From the NCBI GenBank assembly GCA_030374805.1, contig JARGSG010000005.1, positions 558,001 through 622,000 on the forward strand: a stretch of 64,000 nt of DNA, written 5' to 3'. The DNA is from Gracilaria gracilis (Eukaryota > Rhodophyta > Florideophyceae > Gracilariales > Gracilariaceae). The translations under genes and the position numbers were made by a program. Position 1 is the first letter of the stretch. Each line of letters starts with the position of its first letter. Of this stretch, positions 20,501 through 31,731 are shown piece by piece. The notes under the pieces are model-generated. The model was not told where the DNA came from. It searched no databases and saw only the letters and a list, made by a program, of their open reading frames with translations.

Positions 20501-23500
20501 CGAAGGACCAGGCGGACGAGCATGGACGCACGATCCCAGCAGCGAGCATCTTGTCAACCTCCTTTCGGACCACCTCGTCATGCTTTGGTGGTAGTCGACG
20601 GAGACGTGATCGGATTGGAATATTGTCGGTAATCTCGAAGTCGTGCAAGACGGGCACACCAGAAGGCCGGAGGTCATAGAGGGACCACGCCACAATGTCT
20701 GTGGCACGGAGAACTGACAAAAGCTTCTGCTGAACCGTTCCGGAGAGATGCGACAAACGATCAAGAATGACCTGCTTCTGGTCGGTGTCTGGGGGGAAGT
20801 CTCGGCGATCGAAGGCGCGCCCATGTTCATCACTGGCAACGGTGTCCTGAAGAGAGTACTCCACTTCGTGTGCTACGCAGACATCACTCTCAGAGGCAAG
20901 TACAAGACCATAGGGCACTGCAGGGGTTTCTCTTCCGTTCTGTCCTTGACCGGGTGAAGCAGGGCCGTCCTCGGAAGTCTGAAAACCGTTCTGAACTCCA
21001 TTGAAGTCTCGAGAACCGCTGGAAGCGCCATTTCCTTCTGGGATGTGGTACTCGACTGGGGCCGATATCTGATTCTGGGGGAAGTAGATGTTCATGCCCC
21101 CAAAATCATCCTGGAGGAGCTCACCTTCAGCCCCGAAAGGCAAACTGTCCGTGGTGACCGAAGGAAAGGGGGCACCGGGATGACCTAAGTGACGCCTTCT
21201 TACCTTGATGTAGAGAACGTCTTGGCGATCTGGCTCCTCCTCATCTCGGCGTGGGAGAAGAAAAACCTCGTCGCGGATCGGGACTGTCAAACCAGGGTCT
21301 TCGAACACAGCCGGGTGTGGCTCAAACGGCACGTGCAAGGCTGGGTTAACCTCACCAACTTCGTCTTCGGTATCCTCATCATCTTCATCTTCATCTTCAT
21401 CCTCATCTTCATCTTCTTCGTCGGACTCATCTTCATCTTTTGTGGCTTCTGCGTCCTCGTAGCGCCTATTGTCGTTGATAGCGAGATCACGCAATTGTTC
21501 CAGGACACGTTCGTCGGTTGTCGAGGGTGGCGGAGGTGGAGCACGAGCACCGACCTGACGCAAACCAACCAGCCCCGCGGCCCGGGACTCGGGACCTTGA
21601 CTAGTGTCACCGACTTGCTGTTCTTGATTGTCATGATCAGAGTCGTGAGACCCATCTGGGTTCATTGTCGGGCGATCACCTTCCAACGTGACGAGGGTGA
21701 CCTCTGGGCCCAAAGCGTGTCCATCGAAAAAAACCTCGTCCTCCTCAATTGAGGCGAACAGACTACCTCCTTCGGAGGGGAAGTCATACCTCTCTTCATC
21801 GGAATCTGATGTAAAGTCCTCACTATCTGTGCTAGAAATTGGCACAAACTCGTCGATCCCAGCGCGCTCGTAATCTAGTCCGAGTAGGATTGGCGAGCCC
21901 TCATATACCATCTTCACCTCCTGCGTGCTGATATCGATGCAGGCTTGCATCGCCTCCAAGGTGGGAAAGCCGATGATGAGGTCAAATAGGGGCCTTTCGA
22001 TGACCAGAAATTCGAGCGGGACTCTCACAGAATTGAAAATGACAGGGACATCACGGAGCGTGCCGCGAACCAGAGCGACGTCGCCGTTCGCCACGCGAAT
22101 CTGACGATCAGTGGGCTTGGGCTTCAACGAAAGCCTCTCGGCCAGCTCAGAAGACATGAGATTGAGGATTGCCCCGGAATCCAGAAGAGCCTGTGCGGGA
22201 GTCCCATACACCTTCACTGGGACCCCTTTAAGGCGTGCCCCTTTCATGGAGGTCTCGGCGAACGTTACTCGACGCGGGGATGCCTTTCCAGACAAGATGC
22301 GGCGAATGTCTTTCTTGGCATCATCAGTATCACCACGAACCAGCTGACCAAAAGTGAGACCAGTTGGCGCGTTGGCTAACTCCTCCAGCAAGTTGTATTT
22401 GCCAGAATGCTGTTGAAGCTTAGCGCGATTCGAAGACTTCCTCGCTGTTGGTTTCCGGGACTTCTGAGAGGACCTAGGGGCTCCTGTCGGCCTAAAGTGG
22501 CCAAGTTGCTTCCGTAGAGCCGGCTGCGACGGGTTAAGCAACGACTGAATGCCAATGTGGTCGGCGGTTCTTTGCTGCTTCGGGAGAGCAACGCCCTCGG
22601 CGGTGCGCTTCGTGGCCGCCACCACCTCGTCATCAGCATCATAGCCCTCAGTCACAACGGAGACTTGACTGGGCTGCCCAGCCTGCTGGCCACCACTATT
22701 GCCCTGTCTGAGACGGTTTTCGGCTGCCGACTCACTACGAGGAGCTCCAACGGAGGGTCGGCGATCGTAAGCGGGGTCACGAGACCAGCAGGTGGCGATT
22801 GCATGACCCATCTTCCCGCAACGTTCACAACGGGTATTGCGGTGCGGATTGAGACTGCAGCGCGTCGCCCAGTGCCCTGGTTGATGACAGTACGCACAAG
22901 TGCGCTCGCGATCGTCGTCATTCCTCTGAGGTGGGGCCTGCGTCTTCTTCATCATCAGTGTAAGCTGGGAGAGCTGCTCCGCAAGAAGATCAACCTTGTT
23001 CTGCAGAGGAGGCGACGGATCGCCCTGTTTCGGCCTCTGCATAACCTTCTTCGGCGCCGTCAGGACATGAAGAGCCCCGTGGGACTCCAACACGTTCCTA
23101 CCGGCCACAAAGTCCTTCACCAGTGCCTTCAGGGACTCGTAGTCGTGAGAGCCACGGAACACAACGAATTGTGCGAGGTCGGCGTACTCCATGACGGCAC
23201 GGCGGAGGAGACCAAACCGGGCTTTCGAATTGAACCCGGCTTTCGCGAAAGTTGCATCCATCTTCTTCAAGGAACCAAGAAGGTCCCCATAATCCAGACG
23301 CGCGGATGCAGCGCGACGAATATGTTCCTCAGGCTCCTCCTCGACGCCAAATTTATCCAATAACGGGCGCTTCACGACGCCATAGTCGGATGCGGCATTG
23401 TTGAGTACCCCACCGGACGAAAACTGTTCCTGATAGAACTCAAAAGCCTCTCCTTCGAGAAATCCTAGGAATTAAATGGCACGTTCTTCGTCGGTCTTTC

Positions 23501-23612
23501 CACGAGAGGCAACATTCTCGTAGAAGAAGAAGAACTTGCCGATATCGACGTTGGAACCGTCAAAAGACGAAACTCCAGAGAAAGAAATAGCGTTACTCCC
23601 TCCTCGAGAGTA
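17568..23612 (-). pseudogene. Gypsy-1 gag-pol polyprotein with four in-frame stops
   Basis: A single minus-strand frame runs from just inside the 5' LTR to 17568. Gag comes first, with two zinc knuckles (CAYCHQPGHWATRC and CERCGKMGHAIATC). The protease has LLDSGAILNLM. A long acidic Asp/Glu tract (about 21360-21440) follows. RT has [12 protein letters not shown], RNase H follows, and the integrase zinc region ends in CDGCQ. In-frame stops are TAA 23472-23474, TGA 20457-20459 in KPRF*VDYRALN, TGA 19458-19460 and TAG 18126-18128. The integrase D1 appears lost (VVFAGPL where the family has an Asp), while D2 (IVSDNATAF) and E (SNGRAERM) remain. Beyond the TAG the same frame stays open for about 185 codons with an unrecognised domain. 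The polyprotein is inactive. Confidence 0.88.
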
Positions 23613-23615
23613 CCA

Positions 23616-24455
23616 TGAGAACACCATTTTGATATGAAAAACGGTGTGGGTGATGACAAACCCAGGGACGGGGGGAAACAAACACAAAGCGAGCGGGACA
23701 CAACAGAACGTGCTCTCGAGAGTACCAGCCCAACACGCTGTGTAGCGGTAGTAGGCAAGAGTCCGTAGTAAACACACAAAGTGCACAAAGTAGCAACTAC
23801 AAAGCGGAGACGTGTAGCAAACAGAAACCACAGCACGACCAAAACTATAGGTCTAGTGCTGGCAGATGCTAACACGAAACGACAACAGAGAAGCAGCAGC
23901 TCCCTCTCGTAGACCCGAACGTAGGTCACCTGCGGGGAACAACGCTTCCAGAGTCGAAGCACGAAAAAGACCCAAGCAAGGGGTAGTGCACTCCGGGCCC
24001 TGTCGTGAAAAGCGGGAGACCAAGCCGCCGAAGGGGAAAGAAAAGGCTAGAGAGAGGGGATAAAACGACAGAGGGAAGCAAGACAGAGTTTGCTGTGAAG
24101 GAAGGTGGGGGGTCGTTCCGGAAGGGAAAGTGGTCTGGCCGCAGATGGTCGAAATGCGACCGTTCCGGCCCTTTTGTAGGCAATCAAACCTTCCAAACTA
24201 GACTCTAAACGCATTTCTACCTACAATAACCAATGAGCTGGCCACTACTGCAACATATCCCCCGTCTCTGCCACTCACCGCGGAGGTAGTGGCGCTTAAG
24301 TAGACAGGGGAGCCGGCGAGGACCATGCGGTGCACTTTCGTGCACCATGCGTAGAAAACTAAAATATCCAGCAAATATCCAAGTAGAGAAACTTGTAGAA
24401 TTACACTTGTGTTCAACACGTGCACCACACACGCTGCACGGAAACACGTGCCACA
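23616..24455 (-). repeat. 5' LTR of gypsy-1 (840 bp, longer copy)
   Basis: It includes the extra segment 23962-24230, which is purine-rich in part. The end GTGCCACA is followed by the target duplication CAATT. Confidence 0.88.
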
Positions 24456-24564
24456 CAATTCAAAACATGACGTGGTCTGTAAACTGGTAACAATTCAGTT
24501 TTAAGCACACATATTGATAGATCACAAAGTACAATCGTATGAAACTAAGTCTTACAAAGATATC

Positions 24565-25910
24565 TTAACTCACCTTTGGTGGAAGCACCGTAATGTCATC
24601 TGAGATATTTCCATTTTCAAAATCCCGATCACTGTCGAACTCTTCATAAGTACCGTCGTATTCATCAGTACCGTTGACACTCTGCTGATTAGTGACATCG
24701 CCCAAGATTTTTGTTTGCCTTTTCTTGTAGTAATGACTACGAGCATCACGACGACGTCTTTTCAAATTGAGGCCGATGCTATATAATCAGTTATGAGATT
24801 TTCTGAAGATCTCTACAACATCGTTGCGCAAACGATTCTTAGTGACATGATAATTTTTCAACGCCAAAAGAAACTTAAAAAAATTCGAAGGTTGGAGCGT
24901 TCCCAACGCCATTTAGATCCTAACAAAGTCCATAAACCTTGCAGACGTCTAAATTAATGCTCTACTATAATTCTGTCACTTGCAATACTTCTGTTGCGGC
25001 GAATCCCGGCGTAGGAAAGGAAACCATTTTGAGGTCTCTTCTTTCGCACTACACCAAGCACGACTGCGTGTAACCCAATATAGCCTTTGTCCATTATAAC
25101 AGCCCAAGAAGAGGAAAACTCTTCATGGAGGCCTCCACTGTCCGTGAACTCATTTTCGCTATCCTTTTTCTCCAAGGCCTTCTCATGGAAGCACATGTTG
25201 TCTTGAAATGTAGTTGAGTCCGCAACAGATCCTGGTCTAGGATCATAGCAATTAATTGCTAGTCCACAGGGAAGAACAGAAATCTCTACTTTCTGGCCGT
25301 AGAGTTTATGTTTTTCACTGTAGTATTTCTTACCATCATCAATAGAACAAAGGGGTTTGCTTCCATGGAGAAACACAACATCGGTAGCGTATCGCGCTTG
25401 CGGGAAGTTCGCGAACCGTCTGCCTTTTTTTACCATATGCGAAATTGTAAACCGTTCGTCAATCTCCATTACATAGTCTACGTAAAAGTCCATTTCAAAT
25501 AGTTGAGCAAAGCGTAAAACAGACTTCTGCAATGCGGCAGTCTTCATGCGAAACATTCGTGCCAAACTGTCCCACGTGCCCCCAATTTTGCAGACGGCGA
25601 GAGTAATGAACAACATATCTTGACAGGAGATAGAAGATCTTTTACCACGACCTTGCTTCCATCCGGCTGAAATAAATTTCTCGGAGCGCTTGTATGGCTC
25701 TTGGAATTCTTTTTTCGTGAAGTTTGTCATGTTGAGGATCGCTTTCTCACCATCCGCCTCGTAGAAAGTGTCGAAATTTGGACAATCCGATCCACTATCT
25801 TCGTCGGACTCTTGAAACTTATCCTCCTCAAACTGGGCGATTTCTGAACGGCGAGCGTCCTCGGCGTCTTCGGCGTATTGCAACGCCTCTTGGGCGCGTT
25901 TTTTGTTCAT
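24565..25910 (-). pseudogene. DDE_Tnp_4-like transposase of the 16811-26241 element
   Basis: The gene starts at ATG 25910 with an acidic N-terminus (DEDSGSDCPNFDTFYEADGE), then a helix-turn-helix-like region (SCQDMLFITLAVCKIGGTWDS). The nuclease core follows: D1 in YATDVVFLHG, a segment YYSEKHKLYGQKVEISVLP, D2 in VIMDKGYIGL and the E in RIIVEH. Directly after that comes a TAA (24954-24956) where the family has an aromatic residue before the FxRL motif. The homologous C-terminus continues (RRLQGLWTLLGSKWRW) but crosses a frameshift in a T-run near 24880 and another stop near 24797. It ends with the basic KRRRRDARSHYYKKRQ and an acidic tail at 24565. All three catalytic residues survive. A fragment of the same family lies at 38525-38788. 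Confidence 0.82.
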
Positions 25911-26140
25911 CGTAGGATAGAGCTTGTACGAACCTGCGCAGAAGACAAATTGTAGGTGCTTGAAGCTAGCTACTCTGCTTCTGTTTTAAGCATTTCTACA
26001 TAATGCTGTGAAGTGTTTTGAAAGCTAAGTTATATATAAAAGACTAACATATATTCAGAAGTGTAATTTTAGAACGTAGGGCTTTGTAGTTCGCATTTCA
26101 CGTTTGAATTGACAGTTTAGTACGGTGATATTCGAAGTCA

Positions 26141-26159
26141 GCATATATATATATATATA
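26141..26159. repeat. (AT)n microsatellite
   Basis: An uninterrupted run of AT dinucleotides lies between the transposase start and the right end of the DNA transposon. Confidence 0.85.
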
Positions 26160-26241
26160 AGTACTGATTTCTACTGAAATTTAATTCTTATCGTAAGATG
26201 TTAAGGTTTTGACGTGAGACAGATAAATGCTGAGGTAGGTC

Positions 26242-26531
26242 TATTATGGTGCACCTCGCCTTCCACCTTGAGTATTGTAAAGTGAGGCCCCACAAGAGCA
26301 GTAACTATACCATCTTGATGACTTGCTACTCTATTACTATTCAGGTTTTACCGCGCGTCGACGTCTTTTACCGTACACCTACAGGGCGTAGACTAGTTGC
26401 CCCGCCGTTTGCCTCTGCCGGTTTCAGGTGCCCCACTACCATATTGGTTGCGTTTTTTTCTCCTTTAGGTTGAACCCCCGCGCGCTTCCTCTACCAGGCG
26501 GACCCCACACCTTATCGGTATTTGTACGACA
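26242..26531 (+). repeat. 5' LTR of gypsy-2, second part
   Basis: It matches 37973-38262 of the 3' LTR and ends TTTGTACGACA. The first bases (TATTA) are the probable target duplication of the DNA transposon. Confidence 0.88.
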
Positions 26532-26677
26532 TTTTGGTCTCCCTACTTAGAAGTTTCTTGGTTTTTGTCGTACCTTTACTGGTGAACAGAAGACATTCGA
26601 AGGATTCTGGAAGTTCACACACCTATTTGGTTTCGCAGGAATACTCGCAAAGCAATTGGATTCCACTATTGGTCACT

Positions 26678-28740
26678 ATGGAAAGACCTACAAGGATTAC
26701 TCACGGCTCTAGCGCGCCACCTAGCCACAAGGGTTCTGCTGCGGCTGCGGCCGCCAAACCTATTCTGGATAATCCCAAGGAGCTGCTTCGGCAACCTCGG
26801 GGCGGAACCTTAAAGGATACGGGCTCTCAGCTACCGTCGGCTCCTGAACCTCTGAAGGATTTGCGGACAACGGTTGAACACCTTTGGGCCCAAATGTAAG
26901 AACGAGCGAAAGCTCTTTTTACCGCTACGGTTAATGAAGCTATGACCTCTATGGACATGAACGCCGTTACCCGTTTGGTGGTTGATCGAGCCGTGTACGA
27001 GCTCTCTCAACGCATACCTAAAGTGGTTGAAACATACCTCTTAACGGGTGCCCGGGAGCATATCTACCGAGTGGTTCAAGACCTTTGGGTTTCTGAAGGA
27101 ATGGCGGAAGCAAAAACCCCTGGGGTGAATAGGGTTACACGCATACCACAAGGGATCCCTGCAGGTTCTTCCGCACCAATCAAGCCAATTCCGGCCGATA
27201 GTGCGTACCTACAAGGTTGGAGGCAAGATCAAGAGGACCATATATAGATGGGCCCTCGAGACGTGTACTTGCCACCCAATGGAGTTAACGTTCAAAAGGA
27301 CACCATGACTGGTGGACCTGAGGACGATTCGTCTGACCCAAAAGAGGGGCGACGACGAAGAAACCGCAAGGGTAAAGAAAGGAGGAGGAAAAAGGGAAAG
27401 ATTCGCGGCTACGACTCTGACCCAGATTCCTCGAGCTCCCATACCGATACTGGTTCATCGTCGGATGATGACCGTAAAGGTAAACGCAAGAAGAAACCGA
27501 ACCGCTTGACGAAAAAGTCGTCAAAGAGAAACCGTAAAGGTAAGAAGAAACGGTACGAGTCGTCCCACTCGGATTCAGACACCGATACAACCCTAGAGGT
27601 GCGTCAGCCACTGAACGATCTGTTCACCAAAGCGGTTGATTATAGGTCATATCGGTTGAGAAACCGATCCCCTGCTAACACCCAAGAGGTTGAGCAGAAG
27701 ATCACCAAGCACCATAAGAAGTTCAGCTTTCAGATGGGTGAGACTACCTTTACAGGTGATGATCCCATTGCGGTAATTGAGTTTCTACAGAAGTTCAAGA
27801 TAGCATGTGACCATAATGGTTTTTCCGAAGGTGCTGCCACGTAGGTATTCCAGTTTTAACTTACAGGTCAAGCTTACTACTTGCTGCAAGACAGGCCTCG
27901 TAGAAATACCCTGGCGGTCGATGAAGAGGGAACGGAAATGTTAGAGACGTACCCAGAAGTGGTTAATTTCATGTTGGAAACTTACACTACCAATGAGGTT
28001 ATCCAAGAAGGTTACGCTGAGGTGCCGCATACCGCCAGCGCTCTAGCCACATTGAAATGGAATTCTCGTTAGGCCTTTGGAATCTGGCCACCCGATGCGG
28101 TAATGTTTTTACCACTAGTAGGTTAAAGTCGCTTTTTTCCGAAAATGTCGACAAGGCGATCCGTTCGCAGGTGCGCAATTACCTGGCGAACAACCATAAG
28201 ATGGACTATAATGGGCTTGCCCGTTATGCCCAGAGGCTCGGCGACACTCTCCGTCATGTAAAGAAGGCGTTGGCGCCTATTACCTCAAAGGCTAAACCGA
28301 AACGGTCAGTATTGGAGCTAGAAGAAAGCACTACCTCAGAGGATGATTCGCTCATCCGCATACCAACAGGGATGGCGGTTCATCTCGTGACTGCGCCGTA
28401 GGCTCAGTCACGAGCCACCTCTATTGGTAATCGGTCGTCGACAGTACCACCAGCTTCGGTAAGGTCGCCATCAAGTGCGGCGAGTACTCAACGAACCTCA
28501 ACGGGTGGTTCAAAAGCATCCTCATACGCTACAGCACCAACCAATTCGGTTACGAGACCTACCTCTATGGCCATGCGGGATCCCCAGACAGGTGGACTGG
28601 TTTGCTGGCTCTGCTTATCGCCAGACCATCTGGCGAACCGATGTGACAAAATACCTCCAGGGGTGCGAGAACATCTAATCAGTGCCAGCCAGCAGAACCA
28701 CCGTAACCTATATGGATCTGGGAAGAGACACAAGCTCAAC
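26678..28740 (+). pseudogene. Gypsy-2 gag with zinc knuckle, broken
   Basis: The frame starts at ATG 26678 (MERPTRITHG). It runs through a Ser/Pro/Ala-rich region, a highly basic, serine-rich RS-like tract (about 27340-27580) and a capsid-like helical region. In-frame stops occur at 26897-26899, 27245-27247 and 27842-27844. The frame then changes between about 28030 and 28090, and another stop follows at 28399-28401. The nucleocapsid zinc knuckle CWLCLSPDHLANRC lies at about 28603-28644. The many independent breaks show long inactivity compared with copia at 56205-62552. Confidence 0.8.
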
Positions 28741-31002
28741 CACTACCATTTCAGGTTCATCTCATCGAAGACACACCAATCTTGGAGAAGGACAGTCCCG
28801 CTAAGGAGGAGCAGGAAACACCGAACGGTTAGCGTATGGGCCACCCCTAACCGCGAATTGGAAGGCCCGTCGATACCGGAACGGGAAACCTTAATGGTGG
28901 AAGAAGAAGAATCAGATGTAGCCAATGTGGTGTGTCTGATGAAGTACAATAACTATAAAGTTAATGCTTCAGTAAGCTTTCTCAATTACCTACAGGTTCC
29001 CGTTGCGTGTGTACTCGAGACCGGCGCCGGTCCGAATGTGCTAAACGCTCGCGTCATACCCGATGCGGTCTTGCGGAACATTCGGCCTGCCCCGAGTCTC
29101 AACCCACAGGTAGACGCTAACGAGCGCCCACTGCACCTTAGAGGAATATTGACCACTGTGGTACAACTTGGAACCTTGAAGGTGAAGCTCAATTTCTTTG
29201 TGGTGGATCGTCTGGCGACAGACTGTATCCTCGAGACGAACTTTACTGACAGAAATGTCAAGGCAATTTTGCCAGGGTCCCGAACGGTCGCTCTCCGTCA
29301 AGGTGGGTGAATTGCCATACTAGGTAATACGCAGACCAAAAATGGTTGGCGTCAGAAGCCGAGGTCCAATATACCCACCGACACGGTCTCAAACAAGATA
29401 CGGCTCACCAAATTGGTTTCAATCCCGGCCATGACCCAGATGGTAGTGAATGTCTCATGCACAATACCAGGATTGGTAATGCTACAGAACCATCCTAGGT
29501 TGGCAGAAAGACATCTCGCCTTGATGGCAAACGGGATCATTTACAATATCCCTAATCAAACCTTCAAGGTGTACTTGAGTAACTTCAGCAATCATACTGT
29601 TAAGTTACCCAACAATACCACTATCGGGATTGCATTAGCAGCAGCACAAGGGGTTTTCGCGGTCTCACCTACTAAGATGGGCGAGGTCGCCATCTCTAAG
29701 GAAGGGAAAAGAGTAGATGCGCCATATCCCGCATATGCGCCCCCGTTATCGACAAATACCAAAATGGAACTGGACCCAGTGAGTGATTGGAGAAAGGAAC
29801 TCCAGATCGGCGCGGAGAACCAGGCTCTCCGAAACCGGATCCTCAGTCTCTTAGAAGAATTTAAACCCATGTGGTCGGGCCGGTTAGGCCAAATAGAGGC
29901 TACAGAGCACCGCGTTGATATGGTGCCTGGCTGGAAACCTAATTACCAGCAGCCTTACCGAGCAGATCCAAAAGCCCGTGAGGTTGAACTCAATGAGTTC
30001 GAGCAAATGCTCCGTGAAGGTGTCATAGAACCAGCAAATGCAGACTGGGCCAGCCCTGTGGTTCTGGTCAGAAAGAAGAATGATACCCGTATGCGGTTCT
30101 GTGTGGACTACAGAAAACTGAATAGTATGAACATCAGGGATTCGTACCCAATACCCAGAACGGACGAGTGTATAGAGTCGTTGGGCAACGCCAAGATCTT
30201 TACTACGCTCGATGCCAATTGTGGTTATTGGCAGGTACCTATCAGGGAAGAAGAGAAGGACAAAACTCTGTTTACTTGCCACGCTGTGTTATTCCGGTTT
30301 ACGCGTATGCCGTTTGAGTTGCGGAATACCTCAGCTACCTTTAAAAGGGCGTTAGATATAATTCTTTCCGAGGTGAAGTGGAGAACCGCCCTGGTGTGCA
30401 TCGATGATGTAATCATCTATTCCAGAACCGTAGAGGAACACTTACACCATGTTAGGGAAGTTCTAAACCTTTTGAGGGAATCTGAAGTAACGCTGAAGCT
30501 CCGCAAGTGCGAATTCTTCACCAAAGAGGTAGAATACCTTGGTCATATCATCAGCCCTGGAAGGTTAGAAGTGACGCCGTGGAATATCCGGGCCGTGCAG
30601 GAGGCGAAGCCACCCACGTCCCAAACGGAAATCCGACCCTTTATAGGTTTGTGCAATGTGTACCGCCGGTTTATCAAGGGATTTGCCAAGATAGCGGCTC
30701 CCCTAACCCGGAAGCTGCTCAAATGCCAACCTACAAGGTTTGAATGTCTTACCAATGAGTAGATGGATGCGTTCGAGGCGCTGAAACATGCGCTCTTGAC
30801 ACCTCCCATCTTGGCACTGCCCAAAGCTGGTTTACGATACACGTTGGATACCGACCCCTCGGACGCCCATATGGTTGTTGTCTTATGTAGGAGCAAGAAA
30901 ATGGCGACAAACTACCTATAGGGTACTGGAGCCGTGCTCTGCACGCTGCAGAATAGAACTACACAACAACCGAAAAGGAATGTCAGGGAGTGGTCTGAAG
31001 CA
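28741..31002 (+). pseudogene. Gypsy-2 pol, first part: protease, RT, start of RNase H
   Basis: The protease signature reads LETGAGPNVLN, with Glu where the catalytic Asp is expected. A TGA follows at 29308-29310. The RT domain contains MRFCVDYRKLNSMN and the catalytic box CIDDVIIYS, where Cys replaces the usual Tyr before the two aspartates. After RT a TAG at 30760-30762 and further frame changes occur in the RNase H entry (LDTDPSDAHMV). The reading is cut by the TRIM-like insertion at 31008 and resumes at 31732. Confidence 0.85.
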
Positions 31003-31007
31003 TGTTG

Positions 31008-31183
31008 TGTCGATGGCTACCCACTAGGCCAACGCAACGTAGTAAATTGCGTACTCCAAAGATGCCCGTAGAAATTAGTGAAAAAGTGGTTCTTCGTAAT
31101 TTCCTATAGGCATGCTAATTCAGAGTTTACTAAGCTATATAAACACGTCTGCTTACAGAACCTTTTGGTTCTCCGAATCGACA
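31008..31183. repeat. Left LTR of the TRIM-like element
   Basis: Identical to 31551-31726 except CC for TT near 31064. It includes, on the minus strand, TGGCCTAGTGGG, which fits the tRNA A-box consensus. Confidence 0.88.
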
Positions 31184-31491
31184 CTCGATTTTTTTCCGCT
31201 CCGAAATTTTCGAGAATTATCTCGGAAACTTTTGGAGTAACATTTCCGCACCAGTTATTTGAAAGTTTTGATTATTCCACCTTTTCATTCCAAGGGAAAT
31301 TTTCCGGATGATCGGGCCATCAAATCCACGTTGATCTCGTTCGACTCACACAAGATCAACTGTAAGCCACTCACCTTGCATTCATTGTTACTCTTCTGCC
31401 CCGACCTTGCCGTACGTCTCTGCGCACGGCTTACAGGTGTCAGGGTCTGCGTTTTCGCAAAGTCAAATTGACGGTGAAATCAATTCTCTCG

Positions 31492-31502
31492 GGACTCGAA
31501 CC
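31492..31502 (-). promoter_or_regulatory. tRNA B-box-like motif (GGTTCGAGTCC) inside the TRIM
   Basis: The minus strand reads GGTTCGAGTCC, an exact match to the B-box consensus, and can form a T-arm-like stem of four pairs. With the A-box-like motif in the right LTR it would make an internal RNA polymerase III promoter. No acceptor stem closes, so it is not a working tRNA gene. Confidence 0.45.
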
Positions 31503-31550
31503 CGGGACCCAGTGGGTGGCGCCATGTTCCTCCACATGCAGAGTCATGAA

Positions 31551-31726
31551 TGTCGATGGCTACCCACTAGGCCAACGCAACGTAGTAAATTGCGTACTCC
31601 AAAGATGTTCGTAGAAATTAGTGAAAAAGTGGTTCTTCGTAATTTCCTATAGGCATGCTAATTCAGAGTTTACTAAGCTATATAAACACGTCTGCTTACA
31701 GAACCTTTTGGTTCTCCGAATCGACA
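31551..31726. repeat. Right LTR of the TRIM-like element
   Basis: It is followed by the target duplication TGTTG. Its A-box-like motif is at 31563-31574, minus strand, about 72 bases before the B-box-like motif. Confidence 0.88.
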
Positions 31727-31731
31727 TGTTG

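Larger units (their letters stand above)
16931..24455 (-). mobile_element. Ty3/gypsy element 'gypsy-1', nested, minus strand
   Basis: Two LTRs (16931-17502 and 23616-24455) begin TGAGAACACC and end GTGCCACA on the plus strand. The flanking 5-bp target duplication CAATT is at 16926-16930 and 24456-24460. Read on the minus strand, the 5' LTR is the right-hand copy, and a TGG-starting primer site (TGGTACTCTCGAGGAGG) follows it immediately. One gag-pol frame fills the interior. The element landed in the left arm of the DNA transposon 16811-26241, so it is younger than that transposon. Confidence 0.9.
16811..26241. mobile_element. DNA transposon inserted into the gypsy-2 LTR
   Basis: The ends are inverted: GACCTAC-A-TCA...TTTGTCTGT from 16811, and GACCTAC-C-TCA...TTTATCTGT read inward from 26241. 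Flanks are TATTG (16806-16810) and TATTA (26242-26246), a likely 5-bp target duplication with one change. Without the internal gypsy-1 insertion the element is about 1.9 kb and carries one transposase gene on the minus strand (24565-25910). It lies exactly where the two pieces of the gypsy-2 LTR part. Confidence 0.78.
31008..31726. mobile_element. TRIM-like miniature LTR element (719 bp) inside gypsy-2 RNase H
   Basis: Two 176-bp direct repeats (31008-31183 and 31551-31726) differ at only two adjacent bases. Each starts TGTCGAT and ends ATCGACA, the short inverted ends of an LTR. The target duplication TGTTG is at 31003-31007 and 31727-31731, and the RNase H coding sequence is continuous once the insert is ignored. 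The 367-bp interior has no coding capacity. A purine-rich tract adjoins one LTR on the minus strand (complement of 31184-31205), which suggests minus-strand orientation. The minus strand also carries sequences matching the tRNA A box and B box. Confidence 0.85.

Noticed and set aside
31480..31600. A tRNA gene on the minus strand
   Set aside because: A and B boxes match, but no acceptor stem closes, the anticodon arm is not formed and the boxes are too far apart. The sequence spans the LTR boundary of the TRIM-like element.
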